Below are positions 46,377 through 56,124 of a stretch of DNA of 64,000 nt, piece by piece (the stretch's first letter is position 1; each line of letters opens with the position of its first letter). Location of the stretch: NCBI GenBank assembly GCA_041398785.1, contig JAWKUA010000006.1:298807-362806 (forward strand). Reading direction: 5' to 3'. The DNA is from Planctomycetaceae bacterium. Lineage in GTDB: Bacteria > Planctomycetota > Planctomycetia > Planctomycetales > Planctomycetaceae. The position numbers were made by a program, and so were the translations under genes. The notes below the pieces were generated by a model, which saw nothing but the letters and a program-made list of their open reading frames with translations, did no database searches and was not told where the DNA came from.

Positions 46377-48539
46377 GTGCGAACCCTTGAAAAGCGCTGC
46401 TGCAGAACGAGTTCCAGAAACATGAACACCAGCAGCGCAATCAGCACCAGCTTCCAGATTTCTCTGCCGTGTCGGCGCAGTCTGTCACGCTCCAGAAACT
46501 CCCTTGCCGAAGAAGCAAGCTCCGCGTGCAGACTTTCGGCCAGCGAACTCAGCCGAGACTCATCCATCACGGAAAGGTCGGATTCTTCGCGCGATGTCGA
46601 AGCGACGAAGTGAATCGTGCCGCCATCGGAAGCACTCAGCGCGTACTGTCCCGGTTGATTGGTGTGTTCGAACCGAGCGACCAGGCGATTGCCCTCGGGC
46701 ACGGCTCGCAGCGTTCGGCGCCCACCCGAAGGCGTCACGATTGACAGCGGATGGTCCGCGGCGGCGGCATCCTTGGCGGCGTCAAACAGGACCACAACAG
46801 GTTCGCCGGTACGAATGTTTCTCGGCGGTGCCAGCGGTTTGCCCAGCGTTGTCACAAGCTGCTGCATCAACGGCACGAAGAAGGGCCGGAGAGGCAAATC
46901 CGACCAGTCAGCGTCGCAGGCGGTCGCCATCTGCACGACGACGCCTTCGCCCCGCGAGCCTTCCAGCAGGAACGGATCACCACTGTCCAGACTCGCCATG
47001 ACCAGCGGCGAACCCGCTGTCCGGACATCGTCCGCGGTGGATGTTCCTTCCGCGGGAACCAGTGGAAACCATCGACGAATCTCGGCCGTCGACAGATCAC
47101 CGTTCGACGGTTGAAAACTGCAGCCGGATGGTCAAAATACTGAGCGACCACGTGAGCGCTTTTTCCGTCGATCATTCCCTGCGGCGATCCGAATGCTGCC
47201 GGCAGCAACCGCTTTCCGTGGAACAGTTTTTCGTTGTACCACTGCGAGTCGATTCGTCCGCCCGGACACCATCGCCGCCGCCGCTGTGCACGAATTCCGT
47301 AACGGCATCGGCCTGTGCATCGTTCAGGCGCGGGACATTCGCCAGCACAACTTGTGCCGTGCCGAGCAATTCCTGTGTGAGCTGTCCCGGATCGGTGATA
47401 GTGCGAGTTCACCAGATCCGACAGCCGAACTCCGCCGAACGTGTACGGTGTCAGCGCAATGGCCAGAAAGTCGGTTTCGCCTTTCAACGGCTGCGAATCC
47501 GGTTCTCCGTCGACCAGCAGGACATCAATCTGTTCGATAATCGAAACGGCGGCGGAAAAGTGGTTGTCCGTGGCCAGAGATCGTCGACAGCAATCCCGAC
47601 ATCAATGACATGGGACCCGGACGGAAGGCACGGCAGCAAGACCTGCGCGGACGCGTTGGCCGCCAGCGTCACCTGAGACACCACCTGCTCCGTTCCATCC
47701 AGTGTCAGGACAATACGGGCCGATTCGACGGGCGTGGTACCGTAGTTTCGAACACCGGCGCGCACGGAGATCTGCTGATCGATCCCCATCGGCCGTTCGG
47801 GCAACTGCAGCGATTCGATCGACACGTTTCCCTGGACCGGCTTTCCGACAGGCAGCAGCGTGAGTTCCGGAGGGATCGACATCGCGGCAACCTGATCGCG
47901 GACCGAATCCGCCAGATTGCCGCCGCGATTCCAGTCGGCGGGCTGAAAATCACTGATGACGACCAGTTCCTTTGTCGGGTTGGTCATCTTGGAAAGTGTG
48001 GCCAGACCGGCATCCAGAGCCGGCAGCATTTCGCTGGCTCCATACCCGGACCGGGCGACCTTCAGGCGTCGAACGACGGCATCCGCATCGAAGAGAGGCT
48101 GATCGAACAGCAGCTCGGGGCTTCCACCGGTCTGAATCACGGCGATTTCAGATCCGCGAGCCGCCGCTTCAACAATCTGACAGGCCGCGTAAACAGCGTC
48201 GTCGAAGTGCGTTCGCGTCCCGGTGACGGCGTCCATCGAATAGCTGGTGTCCAGCAGCACCACCAGCGAGACGGGCGAGTCACCGGCCGGATTTCGCCCG
48301 CCCGTCAGCAGGGGACGAGCCAGGCAGATTGCCAGCAGCGCCGGAATTGCACATCGAATCAGCAACAGCAGAAGCTGCTCAACCCGAAATCGTTTGTGAT
48401 TGATTCTGACAACGGATTCCAGCAGGTGCATGGCCCCCCATTCCACGCGTCGAAACCGACTGCGGTTCAGAATATGCAGAACCAGTGGAATCGCCGCCGC
48501 CAGTGTTCCCCAGACGAGCAGCGGGTTGGCAAACGTCAT
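46373..48539 (-). pseudogene. BatA-like VWA membrane protein, frameshifted in its middle
   Basis: The N-terminal frame opens at ATG 48539 (MTFANPLLVWGTLAAAIPLV), overlapping the DUF58 stop by ATGA. It has BatA_N (HILNRSRFRRVEWGAMHLL), a second helix, and a VWA domain with VVLLDTSYSMD. After DDL near 47580 the homology moves to another frame (ATDNHFSAAVSIIEQIDVLL), then LLGTAQVVLANVPRLNDAQ in a third, back to WCPGGRIDSQWYNEKLFHG, and finally the 46373-46999 frame, ending in a helix WKLVLIALLVFMFLELVLQQ. Four shifts fall within about 500 bp while flanking frames are perfect. Joined, it is a normal ~720-residue BatA-like protein. Because both neighbours are intact and translationally coupled, sequencing error is the likelier cause. 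Confidence 0.8.
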
Positions 48540-49441
48540 CGCGACTTCCTTCTCAGACCCAGATAGCCCGCCAGAGATTCGGCATAGGGCTGATCGGTGG
48601 TCAGCGGAATCAGACTGATGCGCTGGCGATTGCAGCCGCTGGCAAGTTGTTCGCGAAACTGAGCCAGCTTTTCCAGGTACGCGCGGCGAAGCTGCGCGGG
48701 ATCCACCAGGTGCCGGCAATGGGCGGTTTCCAGCGAGGCGAATTGAGTCCACTGCCGGAAGGGAAAATCGATTTCGTCGGGATCCCAGATCTGAAAGATC
48801 AGAATTTCGTGATTCGCCTGACGTAAATGTGCCAGGGCCTTCATCAGTCGGTCAACGTCTCCGAACAGATCGGAAATGATGACCAGCAGGCCGCGGCGCT
48901 GAATTCGGCTGACGATTTCGTGGAACACGTCGCTCGGTTCGGTTTCCCGTTCCGGCTTTGTGGCGGCCAGAGAATCAATGATCGCCTGCAGATGCTTCGG
49001 CCGCCCGCGCGGCGGGATGTAGGTTCGGACTCTTGTGTCGAACGTCACCAGCCCGACACTGTCCTGTTGCCGCAGCATCAGATACGCCAGACACGCGGCC
49101 GTCCGAATTGCGTAGCCGTGTTTGGTCAGTCCGTTGCTGCGTGATCCCGAATACCCCATCGAGCCACTGGTATCCAGCAGAATCGTGCAGCGCAGGTTCG
49201 TCTCTTCTTCGTACTCACGAATGAACAGCCGGTCGGTCTTGCCGTACAGCTTCCAGTCAATGTCGCGAATGTCGTCGCCGGGAACATATTGCCGGTGTTC
49301 GCGGAATTCGACGCTGAACCCTTTGTGCGGCGACCGATGCAGTCCGGAACAGAAGCCTTCCACCACCTGCCTGGCAAGCACCTGCAGGTTGACGAATCTG
49401 CCGATGTCGCCGGCAGGAAGGACTTCGGAAACGTGAGGCAT
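48536..49441 (-). CDS. DUF58 domain-containing protein
   Basis: A 301-residue protein. The DUF58 signature appears as GFSVEFREHRQYVPGDDIRD followed by DWKLYGKTDRLFIREYEEE, and a VWA-type metal site is DTSGSMG with Asp90. It is the usual partner of MoxR ATPases, in which MoxR is thought to remodel or insert metal into VWA proteins. It follows the moxR-like gene by 95 bp and overlaps the BatA-like gene by 4 bp. No membrane helix is seen, so it is likely cytoplasmic or peripheral. Confidence 0.94.
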   Translation of the reverse strand: MPHVSEVLPAGDIGRFVNLQVLARQVVEGFCSGLHRSPHKGFSVEFREHRQYVPGDDIRDIDWKLYGKTDRLFIREYEEETNLRCTILLDTSGSMGYSGSRSNGLTKHGYAIRTAACLAYLMLRQQDSVGLVTFDTRVRTYIPPRGRPKHLQAIIDSLAATKPERETEPSDVFHEIVSRIQRRGLLVIISDLFGDVDRLMKALAHLRQANHEILIFQIWDPDEIDFPFRQWTQFASLETAHCRHLVDPAQLRRAYLEKLAQFREQLASGCNRQRISLIPLTTDQPYAESLAGYLGLRRKSR

Positions 49442-49536
49442 AACGGGCGGCGGAAACGATCGGGAATGGAAAATTGAGAATTGAGAATCGCAGCGGTGGA
49501 ACGTCGACGATCGGAAACGTCCCGGTGGTCTTCACA

Positions 49537-50565
49537 TCAAAGCAGCTTCTTTGAGGTTGCCGGGATTTCCTTCAGCAACCGGGAAATCAGGTCGTCGACG
49601 CTGACTCCTTCGGCTTCCGCGTTGAACGTCGGCACGAGGCGGTGCCGCAAGACCGGGTACGCCAGGGCTTCGATGTCGTCGCGCGTCACATGGTGGCGCT
49701 GATGCATGATGGCTCGCGCTTTGGCCGCCAGCACGATCTGCTGGCAGGCCCGCGGACCGGGGCCCCATTCGATCATTTCGCGCACCCAGCTCGCTGCACC
49801 GGGTTCACCAGGCCGGGCTGACCGAACCAGGTCCAGCACGAACTGTTTGACATGATCCGGCAGTGGAACCAGCCGGACCGTTTCCTGGCATTCCAGAATT
49901 CTCTGCCCGGAAACTACCGGGGAAATCGTTGCCGACAAAGTCGACGTGGTGCGGTCAATGATGTCCGCTTCCTGTTCGCGAGTCGGGTAGTCCACTTTGA
50001 CATGAAACAGAAATCGATCGCGCTGAGCTTCAGGAAGCGGATACGTGCCTTCCTGTTCAATCGGGTTCTGCGTCGCCAGCACGAAGAACGGTTCTTCCAG
50101 GCGATACGTCTTGCCGCCGACGGTGACTTCATGTTCCTGCATCGCTTCCAGCAGCGCGGCCTGCGTCTTGGGAGGCGTGCGATTGATCTCGTCCGCCAGC
50201 AGCATCTGCGTAAAGATCGGCCCCTTCTCAAAGACCAGATCACGATGCCCGGTTTCGCGACTTTCCTGAATGATGTCGGTGCCGGTGATGTCTGCCGGCA
50301 TCAGATCGGGGGTGAACTGAATGCGATGAAACGTCAGGTTCATCGTTTCCGCCAGCGACCGCACCATCAGTGTCTTGGCCAGTCCCGGCACGCCTTCCAG
50401 CAGGCAGTGTCCGCGGGCCAGAATCGCGATCAGCAGTTGTTCGACAACCTCGTCCTGCCCGACGACAATTCTGCTCACCTGTTCGCGAATCTTTCGGCAG
50501 GCACTGACAAGCCGTGCCGCGCGGTCCTGATGATCGGCGGTGGCCGGTCGGTTTTCTTTCGACAT
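49537..50565 (-). CDS. MoxR family AAA+ ATPase
   Basis: A 342-residue ATPase with Walker A GVPGLAKT (residues 58-65), Walker B LLADEIN with Asp125-Glu126, and the family block ATQNPIEQEGTYPLPEAQRD carrying sensor 1. The C-terminal lid is YPVLRHRLVPTFNAEAEG. MoxR proteins are chaperone-like and act on VWA/DUF58 partners, which here follow downstream on the same strand. It is the first gene of the six-gene operon ending at 36813. Upstream 265-295 bp separate it from a divergent MFS gene and should hold both promoters. Confidence 0.95.
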   Translation of the reverse strand: MSKENRPATADHQDRAARLVSACRKIREQVSRIVVGQDEVVEQLLIAILARGHCLLEGVPGLAKTLMVRSLAETMNLTFHRIQFTPDLMPADITGTDIIQESRETGHRDLVFEKGPIFTQMLLADEINRTPPKTQAALLEAMQEHEVTVGGKTYRLEEPFFVLATQNPIEQEGTYPLPEAQRDRFLFHVKVDYPTREQEADIIDRTTSTLSATISPVVSGQRILECQETVRLVPLPDHVKQFVLDLVRSARPGEPGAASWVREMIEWGPGPRACQQIVLAAKARAIMHQRHHVTRDDIEALAYPVLRHRLVPTFNAEAEGVSVDDLISRLLKEIPATSKKLL

Positions 50566-50860
50566 TGTCGAACCTGAAAAGCGGACGAAGGAAGTGATCC
50601 GGAGCTGTTCTCAGAGTAACACAACGAAAAACCAGAATCTTCGTCGCTAACTTCCGTTTCGGCGCACTTCACACCGGGTTACTGCACCAAAAATTGCTGT
50701 CGGACGTCTCCTGTATGATTCGCCGGCGGCGCGGTGAAAGGAAGAACCTGTACGGAAGGCACCCGACTTCCGCAAACGGGCCGACTCCGCTTGCAATTGG
50801 CTTCCGGCATCAACCGGAAACGTACAACTCGTGGGTTCACCCGGAAAACAAGGTGACGGC

Positions 50861-52243
50861 GTGGACGAGAAGAATCCCTATTCGGTCCTCCCCGTTGGCG
50901 ACCCGCACCCGGCCATCTCCGGAACGGACGAACCAGCGACGAACGTCCACTGGCTGGTGTTCACTCTGGCCTGCGCGACGTCGTTTCTGCTGTATCTGCA
51001 CCGCTATAGCTGGAATATCATCGGCCCCGAACTTCAGGATGAGTTTGCGTTCACGAATACTCAGGCCGGGTTTCTGTTTTCTCTGTTTTACTACACATAC
51101 GCCGCCGGTCAGATTCCCAGCGGAGTCATCACGGACCGCTTCGGGGCTCGCGGCGTACTGACGACAATCATCGCCGCGTGGTCGGTTGCCCTGACCGGGA
51201 TTGCTCATACCGGCAGCCTTGTATTGCTGGGCTTCTGGCGACTGCTGTTCGGAGCGACTCAGGCGGGCTGCTATCCCGCTTTGACGAAGATCAGCCAGCA
51301 ATGGTTTCCGCCGCGGCAGCGCACCGTCATGCAGGGCTGGGTCGCCACCACCTTCGGCCGCGCCGGAGGCGCGATGTCACCCATCATACTGGGGACGCTG
51401 CTGATCGGTGCGTGGGGTCTGAGCTGGCAGGCGGCGATCACCGTGATCGGCATCATCGGCCTGTTGCACTGCGGAATCTTTTTCGCCTGCTTCCGAAACT
51501 CACCGCAACAGGATCCGCGCGTCAACGACGCCGAACGCGATCTGATTCGCGGCGGTTCGACGGACGCTCCGAAGCGCGATTCCGAAACGACCGTGCTTCC
51601 GGTCGGAACGGCACTCCGGAACAACAGTCTGCGGTGGTTCACGCTGCAACAATATCTGGACGCCGGGTCGGATGTCGTGTTTGTCAGTCTGATTGGATCC
51701 TACTTTCTGGCCGCTCACAATTTCGATATCAGCAAGACCGGCTGGCTCGCCAGCCTGCCGCTGTGGGGCGGAGCACTGGGAGGCATCGCGGGAGGCTGGC
51801 TGAATGATCGCATCATTCAGCAAACCGGCAATCGGCGCTGGGCTCGCAGCGGAGTGGGCTGCGTCGGCAAAGTCATCGGCTGCGCGATGCTGGCTCTGGT
51901 TGTGCTGCAGTCCGACGGAGTGACCGCGGCATGGCTGCTGATGGCCGCGAAATTCTTCAGCGACTGGAGTCAGCCGACCACCTGGGGAGCCTGCACGGAT
52001 CTGGGAGGACGCTTCACGGCGACCGTGTTCAGCATCATCAACACCGCCGGAACCATCGGCGGAGTCTTCATGCCGATCGTGTTCGGGTTCGTGCTGGATC
52101 TGTTCACGACGAAAACACTGGTCGACGGTGCCGAAGCCGCCATCACCGACTGGAATCCGCTGTTCGTTCTGCTGTCGGCGATGTACCTTGCCTCCGGCGC
52201 GTGCTGGCTGCTCGTCGACTGCACGGATCGACTGGCGGATTGA
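50861..52243 (+). CDS. MFS transporter, ACS-like (anion/sugar-acid) family
   Basis: A roughly 460-residue twelve-helix transporter. GTG 50861 is chosen because AAGGTG lies 5 bases upstream; GTG 50831 (10 codons earlier) is an alternative. Features are FLLYLHRYSWNIIGPELQDE, the loop GVITDRFGARG and GCYPALTKISQQWFPPRQRT, which match the anion:cation symporter family carrying hexuronates, glucarate or phthalate. A second-half SLPLWGGALGGIAGGWLNDR is also typical. It is divergent from the MoxR operon and probably independent. The substrate is not readable. No operon partner lies downstream on the same strand within 200 bp. Confidence 0.9.
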   Translation: MDEKNPYSVLPVGDPHPAISGTDEPATNVHWLVFTLACATSFLLYLHRYSWNIIGPELQDEFAFTNTQAGFLFSLFYYTYAAGQIPSGVITDRFGARGVLTTIIAAWSVALTGIAHTGSLVLLGFWRLLFGATQAGCYPALTKISQQWFPPRQRTVMQGWVATTFGRAGGAMSPIILGTLLIGAWGLSWQAAITVIGIIGLLHCGIFFACFRNSPQQDPRVNDAERDLIRGGSTDAPKRDSETTVLPVGTALRNNSLRWFTLQQYLDAGSDVVFVSLIGSYFLAAHNFDISKTGWLASLPLWGGALGGIAGGWLNDRIIQQTGNRRWARSGVGCVGKVIGCAMLALVVLQSDGVTAAWLLMAAKFFSDWSQPTTWGACTDLGGRFTATVFSIINTAGTIGGVFMPIVFGFVLDLFTTKTLVDGAEAAITDWNPLFVLLSAMYLASGACWLLVDCTDRLAD

Positions 52244-52459
52244 CGGAATTCACACCCATTTCTCCTTCCGCGATCCGCCGTTCAGGATGACAATCCATGA
52301 AATGACACGCCACCGGACGTATCGTCCGACGACTTGTTGGGTGTCAGCGATTGAAGGGGGACCGATCACGCAGGCGATTCCTGCACAGTCGCAAATAGTC
52401 GCGTCGTTGAGACCGATCGTCACCGAAAGCGGGGTACGGCACTCGGCGATCCGCACGCG

Positions 52460-52675
52460 CTACGCGGCCTCCGCCTGGTGCCTTTGGAGGCGCGTGATGT
52501 GCAGCAGGAACAAGTGTTCGGCCGTCTCGCCGCCGTCCGTGGCCACGTAGATCCAGTGCTTCATTAGCAACGCATTCTCCGGATGCTTTACCGTGATGTG
52601 AGTACCATCGCTCATCACGATCGTAAATGGAACGAATGGCGACGCCTTCAGCATCTTCCGCAGTTCTTCGTGCAT
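52460..52675 (-). CDS. small conserved hypothetical protein (71 aa)
   Basis: A 71-residue protein (MHEELRKMLKASPFVPFTIV, then MSDGTHITVKHPENALL). The pattern 'short helix, PF-PFTI, SDG, VxHPEN' followed by beta strands ending HLFLLHITRLQRH recurs in small planctomycete proteins of unknown role. This is recognised from memory of the pattern, not from a search. No signal peptide or helix is present. It stands alone between an MFS gene and an aspartoacylase-family gene. The product is probably a small beta-sheet protein; function unknown. Confidence 0.65.
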   Translation of the reverse strand: MHEELRKMLKASPFVPFTIVMSDGTHITVKHPENALLMKHWIYVATDGGETAEHLFLLHITRLQRHQAEAA

Positions 52676-52819
52676 TCAACCTTGCCCGTGTTTCTTGACC
52701 AGTTCCAATCGTGTCGGCATTGCCTTCTCATTGTAGCTCGTTCAACGGGCCATTGTTAGAATTATTCGCAGCACCGACATCACGTCGCCACGTGAAGATC
52801 TTTATCAAAGTCTAAAGAC

Positions 52820-53848
52820 ATGGAACGCAGGACCGTACGTCCCGAATCCCTGGACCTCGATTCTCCCGGCCGCCGCGATTACTGGCTGGCTCTGGAACAT
52901 GACAGCATCTGGGGAGATCACCTGATTCCGCTCACGGTCTTCGTCGGTCCCGAAACCAAAGACGGCCAGGGTCTGGTGGCGTTCGGTTCCAATCACGGCA
53001 ACGAGTACGAAGGACCCGTCGCTCTGAAGCACCTGCTGCGTGAGATTGATATTCGTGACGTGAGAGGCCGCTTGATTCTGATTCCCGTGCTGAACCCGGC
53101 CGCGTTTCTGTCCGGGACGCGAGAAAGCCGCGATGAAGACGGCGTAAATCTTAATCGAGCGTTCGTGGACGGTGCCGGTACGACCTCCGCACTGTCGGGG
53201 ATCACTCACCGCATCGCGGCTTTCGTGAGGGAATACATCTGGCCGCGGGTTCACATTGTGCTGGACTTGCATTCCGGCGGTGACGTCGCCCGGTTTTCGA
53301 TCTGCTCCAACTTTCATCCGGTGGATGACCCGGAACTCAGCCAGCGGATTGAACAGACGGCTCGCTGGTACGGCACGCCGTCATTGATGGTTTATCAGAA
53401 CATCACGCCCGGACTGTTGCCCAGCGAAGCCGAACGCCTGGGCAAGATCACCGTCGGCACGGAACTCGGCTGGGGCAGATCCGTCAATCCCGAAGGCGTG
53501 CGATACGGACGTCAGGGAGTGCTCGCCGCCGCGATCAACAACAACCTCCTGCACGGAAAAATCGAACCGATTGCCCACCACAAAGCGGGGACGCAGAGAA
53601 AGCTGGAGATGGTCGATCGCGACTGCTTCATTGTCGCGCCGTTTGCCGGCCACTACGAACCGCTGGTCGAATGCGGAACGACCGTCAGGAAGGGGCAAAC
53701 CGTCGGACTGCTGCACGACTTTGATCGCATCGACCTGGACCCGTGGCCCTGCGTGGCCGCTTTGGACGGAGTCGTTCTGGCTCAGGCATGGGTCGCGCCG
53801 GTTCCCAAAGGCCAGCACATCGTCGTCGTGGCACGCGAGATTCCGTAG
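52820..53848 (+). CDS. succinylglutamate desuccinylase/aspartoacylase family protein
   Basis: A 342-residue zinc carboxypeptidase-like protein. The first metal pair is His59 and Glu62 in GSNHGNEYEG, the third ligand His151 in VLDLHSGGD, and DGVNLNRAF supplies the substrate-binding Asn-Arg. The C-terminal domain (GHYEPLVECGTTVRKGQTVG) is a barrel-sandwich/lipoyl-like fold common in the AstE-like branch. It is probably a deacylase of an N-acyl amino acid or a related amide. The ATG at 52820 has only a weak ribosome-binding site. It converges on the RHS remnant directly downstream. Confidence 0.92.
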   Translation: MERRTVRPESLDLDSPGRRDYWLALEHDSIWGDHLIPLTVFVGPETKDGQGLVAFGSNHGNEYEGPVALKHLLREIDIRDVRGRLILIPVLNPAAFLSGTRESRDEDGVNLNRAFVDGAGTTSALSGITHRIAAFVREYIWPRVHIVLDLHSGGDVARFSICSNFHPVDDPELSQRIEQTARWYGTPSLMVYQNITPGLLPSEAERLGKITVGTELGWGRSVNPEGVRYGRQGVLAAAINNNLLHGKIEPIAHHKAGTQRKLEMVDRDCFIVAPFAGHYEPLVECGTTVRKGQTVGLLHDFDRIDLDPWPCVAALDGVVLAQAWVAPVPKGQHIVVVAREIP

Positions 53849-54408
53849 GCTGCGGCTGATTCTGCAGCGACAAATACATGTGTCGGGGTTCGTCGAGACT
53901 GCCGCCGCTGTACAGAATTCTTACGATGCGGCGAGTGCTGCCGTCGTACTGATATTCGGTGCCATTGCCGTCGCTGTCTTCCGTGAAGTTCGGCCAGTTG
54001 CCGCGCTGGTCCACGCCAGGCCATTGAGTTCCAGCCCAACGGGCCAGCCGTTCGTTCGTCAAGCCTGGGGCACCGCCCCAGGCTGGATGATTGTCCGGCC
54101 CGTTGGGCCTGCACACTGGGCGTGCTGCCGCTGACCGCTCCGGAGTGCGACTGCTGGCTCTTCGTCACTTTGCCGGGATCATTGAGCGTGTACACGATCT
54201 GGTTCTCGACGCGGGAGCCCCGCGAGGCGATTCGAGCTTCCGCTCGGAATGAAATCGACCCGAGCGGCTTGAAGTTGAAATTTCGCAGGCGAACGGAACG
54301 GGGCGGTGTCATCCGGATCGTCCGTCTGGTTGCCGCGCGACGTGACCTTGTCCACCCGTCCATGTGAATCATACCGCCGGGCGGGGTCGCTGTCGACAGT
54401 TGGATTGC

Positions 54409-54470
54409 GTGCCACTGGCTGTGCCAGTGTTCCGTTGCCTGACTGAGGGCACTGGCACAGCCGGTGGCAC
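54409..54470. repeat. long inverted repeat in the RHS remnant, copy 1
   Basis: Arms at 54409-54429 and 54450-54470 begin GTGCCACTGGCTGTGCC and end GGCACAGCCGGTGGCAC; 20 of 21 positions pair around a ~20-bp loop. The same element recurs at 54881-54945. It resembles the TGCCACTGGC-type palindromes scattered in planctomycete genomes. Confidence 0.75.
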
Positions 54471-54880
54471 GCTTCCACCGTCTTCCCGATTCTCCGGCCT
54501 TGCGCCCGGTGCCGCAGGCCGGAGCGGAACGGGAATTGGTATCGTCAGATCGTCCGTCTGGTTGCCGTGCGACGTGATCTTGTCCACCCGCCCCAGAGAA
54601 TCATACCGCCGCGTGATCGACCGCACTGCCCCGTCCGTCGCACCTCCGAGCGTCGTCACCTTCTGCGACTGCGAATTACGCAGATTTTCCGAAGGCAGAA
54701 GGCGATCATCGCTCGCCGCTGATTGTGGAGATTCGTTGCAGTTTTCAGGAACCAGCCGATCAATGGTTCTGACACCTTTATCGCTCCTCGTCCGTCTGGT
54801 TGCCGCGCGAACGTGACCTTGTCCACCCGTCCCTATGAATCATACCGCCGGGCGGGTGCGCCTGTCGACGATCGGATTGC

Positions 54881-54945
54881 GTGCCACTGGCTGTGCCAGT
54901 GTTCCCGTTAACCTGACTGAGGAGCACTGGCGCAACCAGTGGCAC
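54881..54945. repeat. long inverted repeat in the RHS remnant, copy 2
   Basis: The left arm 54881-54901 is identical to that of copy 1. The right arm (54925-54945, CACTGGCGCAACCAGTGGCAC minus two pairs) has diverged at two positions. Its place within the duplicated segment equals that of copy 1, so it was probably duplicated together with the host segment. Confidence 0.7.
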
Positions 54946-55230
54946 AGCCGCACGTCTTTCCGATTTCTCCGGCCTGCGCTGATGCCACCGGGCCAGAACG
55001 GAACGGGGGTGGTATCGTCCGGATCGTCCGTCTGGTTGCCGTGCGACGTGATCTTGTCCACCGCCCCAGAGAATCATACCGCCGCGTGATCGACCGCACA
55101 GCCCCGTCCGACTGCCTCCCAGCGTCGTCACGTCCTGTGACTTTGATCGCCGCAGATTATCGAAGCCGTAGGCATCACCATCCCCGCGGATGTTGGACAC
55201 TCGTTGCAGTATTCAGGAATGAAGTCGATC

Positions 55231-55511
55231 AAAGATTCCTGACTTTCTTTGTCGCCCAGATGTGCCTCCGGATCCGTCCATCCGCGTGTCGTACCGCAAC
55301 CGCAATCTCACGCCACTTCAGTTTCCACGATGAAATAGACAGCTACACCACAGGTTCCGGACACCTTTAATGTCCTCCGTTACTTATCTTCCTGCGGCTT
55401 GCCACCTGGCACAGACTGACGCACCTTCGTGGCCACCGCCGTCACTTCATCATCATTTGTACTACGCTTCATTCCAATCGGCCGTCTTCAACCACAATGT
55501 TTTCCGGAATC
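55231..55511. other. gene-free, more AT-rich stretch
   Basis: Between the RHS remnant and the small frameshifted gene no coding sequence can be supported in either strand. Base composition is visibly richer in A and T than the rest of the window (runs such as CATCATCATTTGTAC). It may be the remains of an RHS cargo or orphan module. Confidence 0.4.
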
Positions 55512-56009
55512 TCATACAATGATACAATTTCCATTGTTTCTGGATCGCTGCCAACCAATGATCTTCTGAGACATCGCCATCCTGGAGATGAATGCAGCTT
55601 CACCTTCAAAGGCCCGGAAGTGATTTCCACATGCAGCAATGTCATGCCGTTTGATCTTCCACGAACGCACTTCCATTACGTATTTTTTTCTTTGGTCAAT
55701 CTGAATCTCGGACCGCTCGATACTTTGAATATCTCCGGCGACAACCGTTGTAACAACCTTCGGCAGCGTCGCTTCGCTCCACCGGTGACGCAAACCCGCA
55801 CTTCATAGCCTTTTCGGGAAGACGTTCCTGCATAAGGTGGCTGATGGATTTGCTTGCTTTTGGCAGAGACTTCTGAGGCCCAAACAACTTTCGAATTCGC
55901 CATCTGTCGAATGAGCAACATGAGTTGGCAGCAGCACAGCCGAAACGGTGACAATCATGAGTGACAATTGCAACACTGAACGCCCTCCGGAGCACCGTGA
56001 AGCTATCAT
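55512..56009 (-). pseudogene. possible small secreted hypothetical protein, frameshifted
   Basis: One frame begins at 56009 with a good signal peptide core (LQLSLMIVTVSAVLLPTHVA). Another continues VVWASEVSAKSKQIHQPPYA and KGYEVRVCVTGG. A third gives SEATLPKVVTTVVAGDIQSI and KKYVMEVRSWKIKRHDIAAC to the stop at 55512. Joined, these make a protein of about 155 residues with two shifts. I do not recognise a family. The reconstruction is a guess supported only by the leader and by plausible composition; it could instead be an eroded orphan next to the RHS remnant. Confidence 0.35.
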
Positions 56010-56026
56010 GAACGCCTACCAAAAAA

Positions 56027-56051
56027 GTTCCCCAGGCCGGAGCCTGGGAAC
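56027..56051. repeat. hairpin of the CCCAGG...CCTGGG repeat type
   Basis: GTTCCCCAGGC (56027-56037) pairs with GCCTGGGAAC (56042-56051), with one bulged C and loop CGGA. It matches the style of the hairpin at 27965-27987, so at least two copies of this repeat lie in the window. Confidence 0.65.
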
Positions 56052-56124
56052 AGCAAGCTGATGCTGGAATTTTAGTGGTCGATCACTGCCTACTTTGGCA
56101 TGGGCAAGGACGATCACGGAATTC

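Larger units (their letters stand above)
53849..55230 (-). pseudogene. degraded RHS/YD-repeat protein gene
   Basis: No frame is open throughout, but minus-strand translations give typical RHS/YD pieces in order: MSNIRGDGDAYGFDNLRRSK (around 55140-55200), VRSITRRYDSLGRVDK (around 54590-54640 and again near 55070), QIVYTLNDPGKVTKSQQSHS (around 54140-54220) and GTEYQYDGSTRRIVRILYSG (around 53900-53960). A segment of about 470 bp appears twice (54300-54720 and 54780-55200) with two alternating subrepeats each, all sharing CCGTCTGGTTGCCG and GAATCATACCGCCG. Frame changes, stops and two inserted palindromes make it non-functional as read. No toxin or immunity domain could be recognised. Confidence 0.7.

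Noticed and set aside
53849..56022. A polymorphic toxin/immunity module in the RHS remnant
   Set aside because: Only YD-repeat core pieces can be read; no toxin domain or intact immunity gene was recognised.
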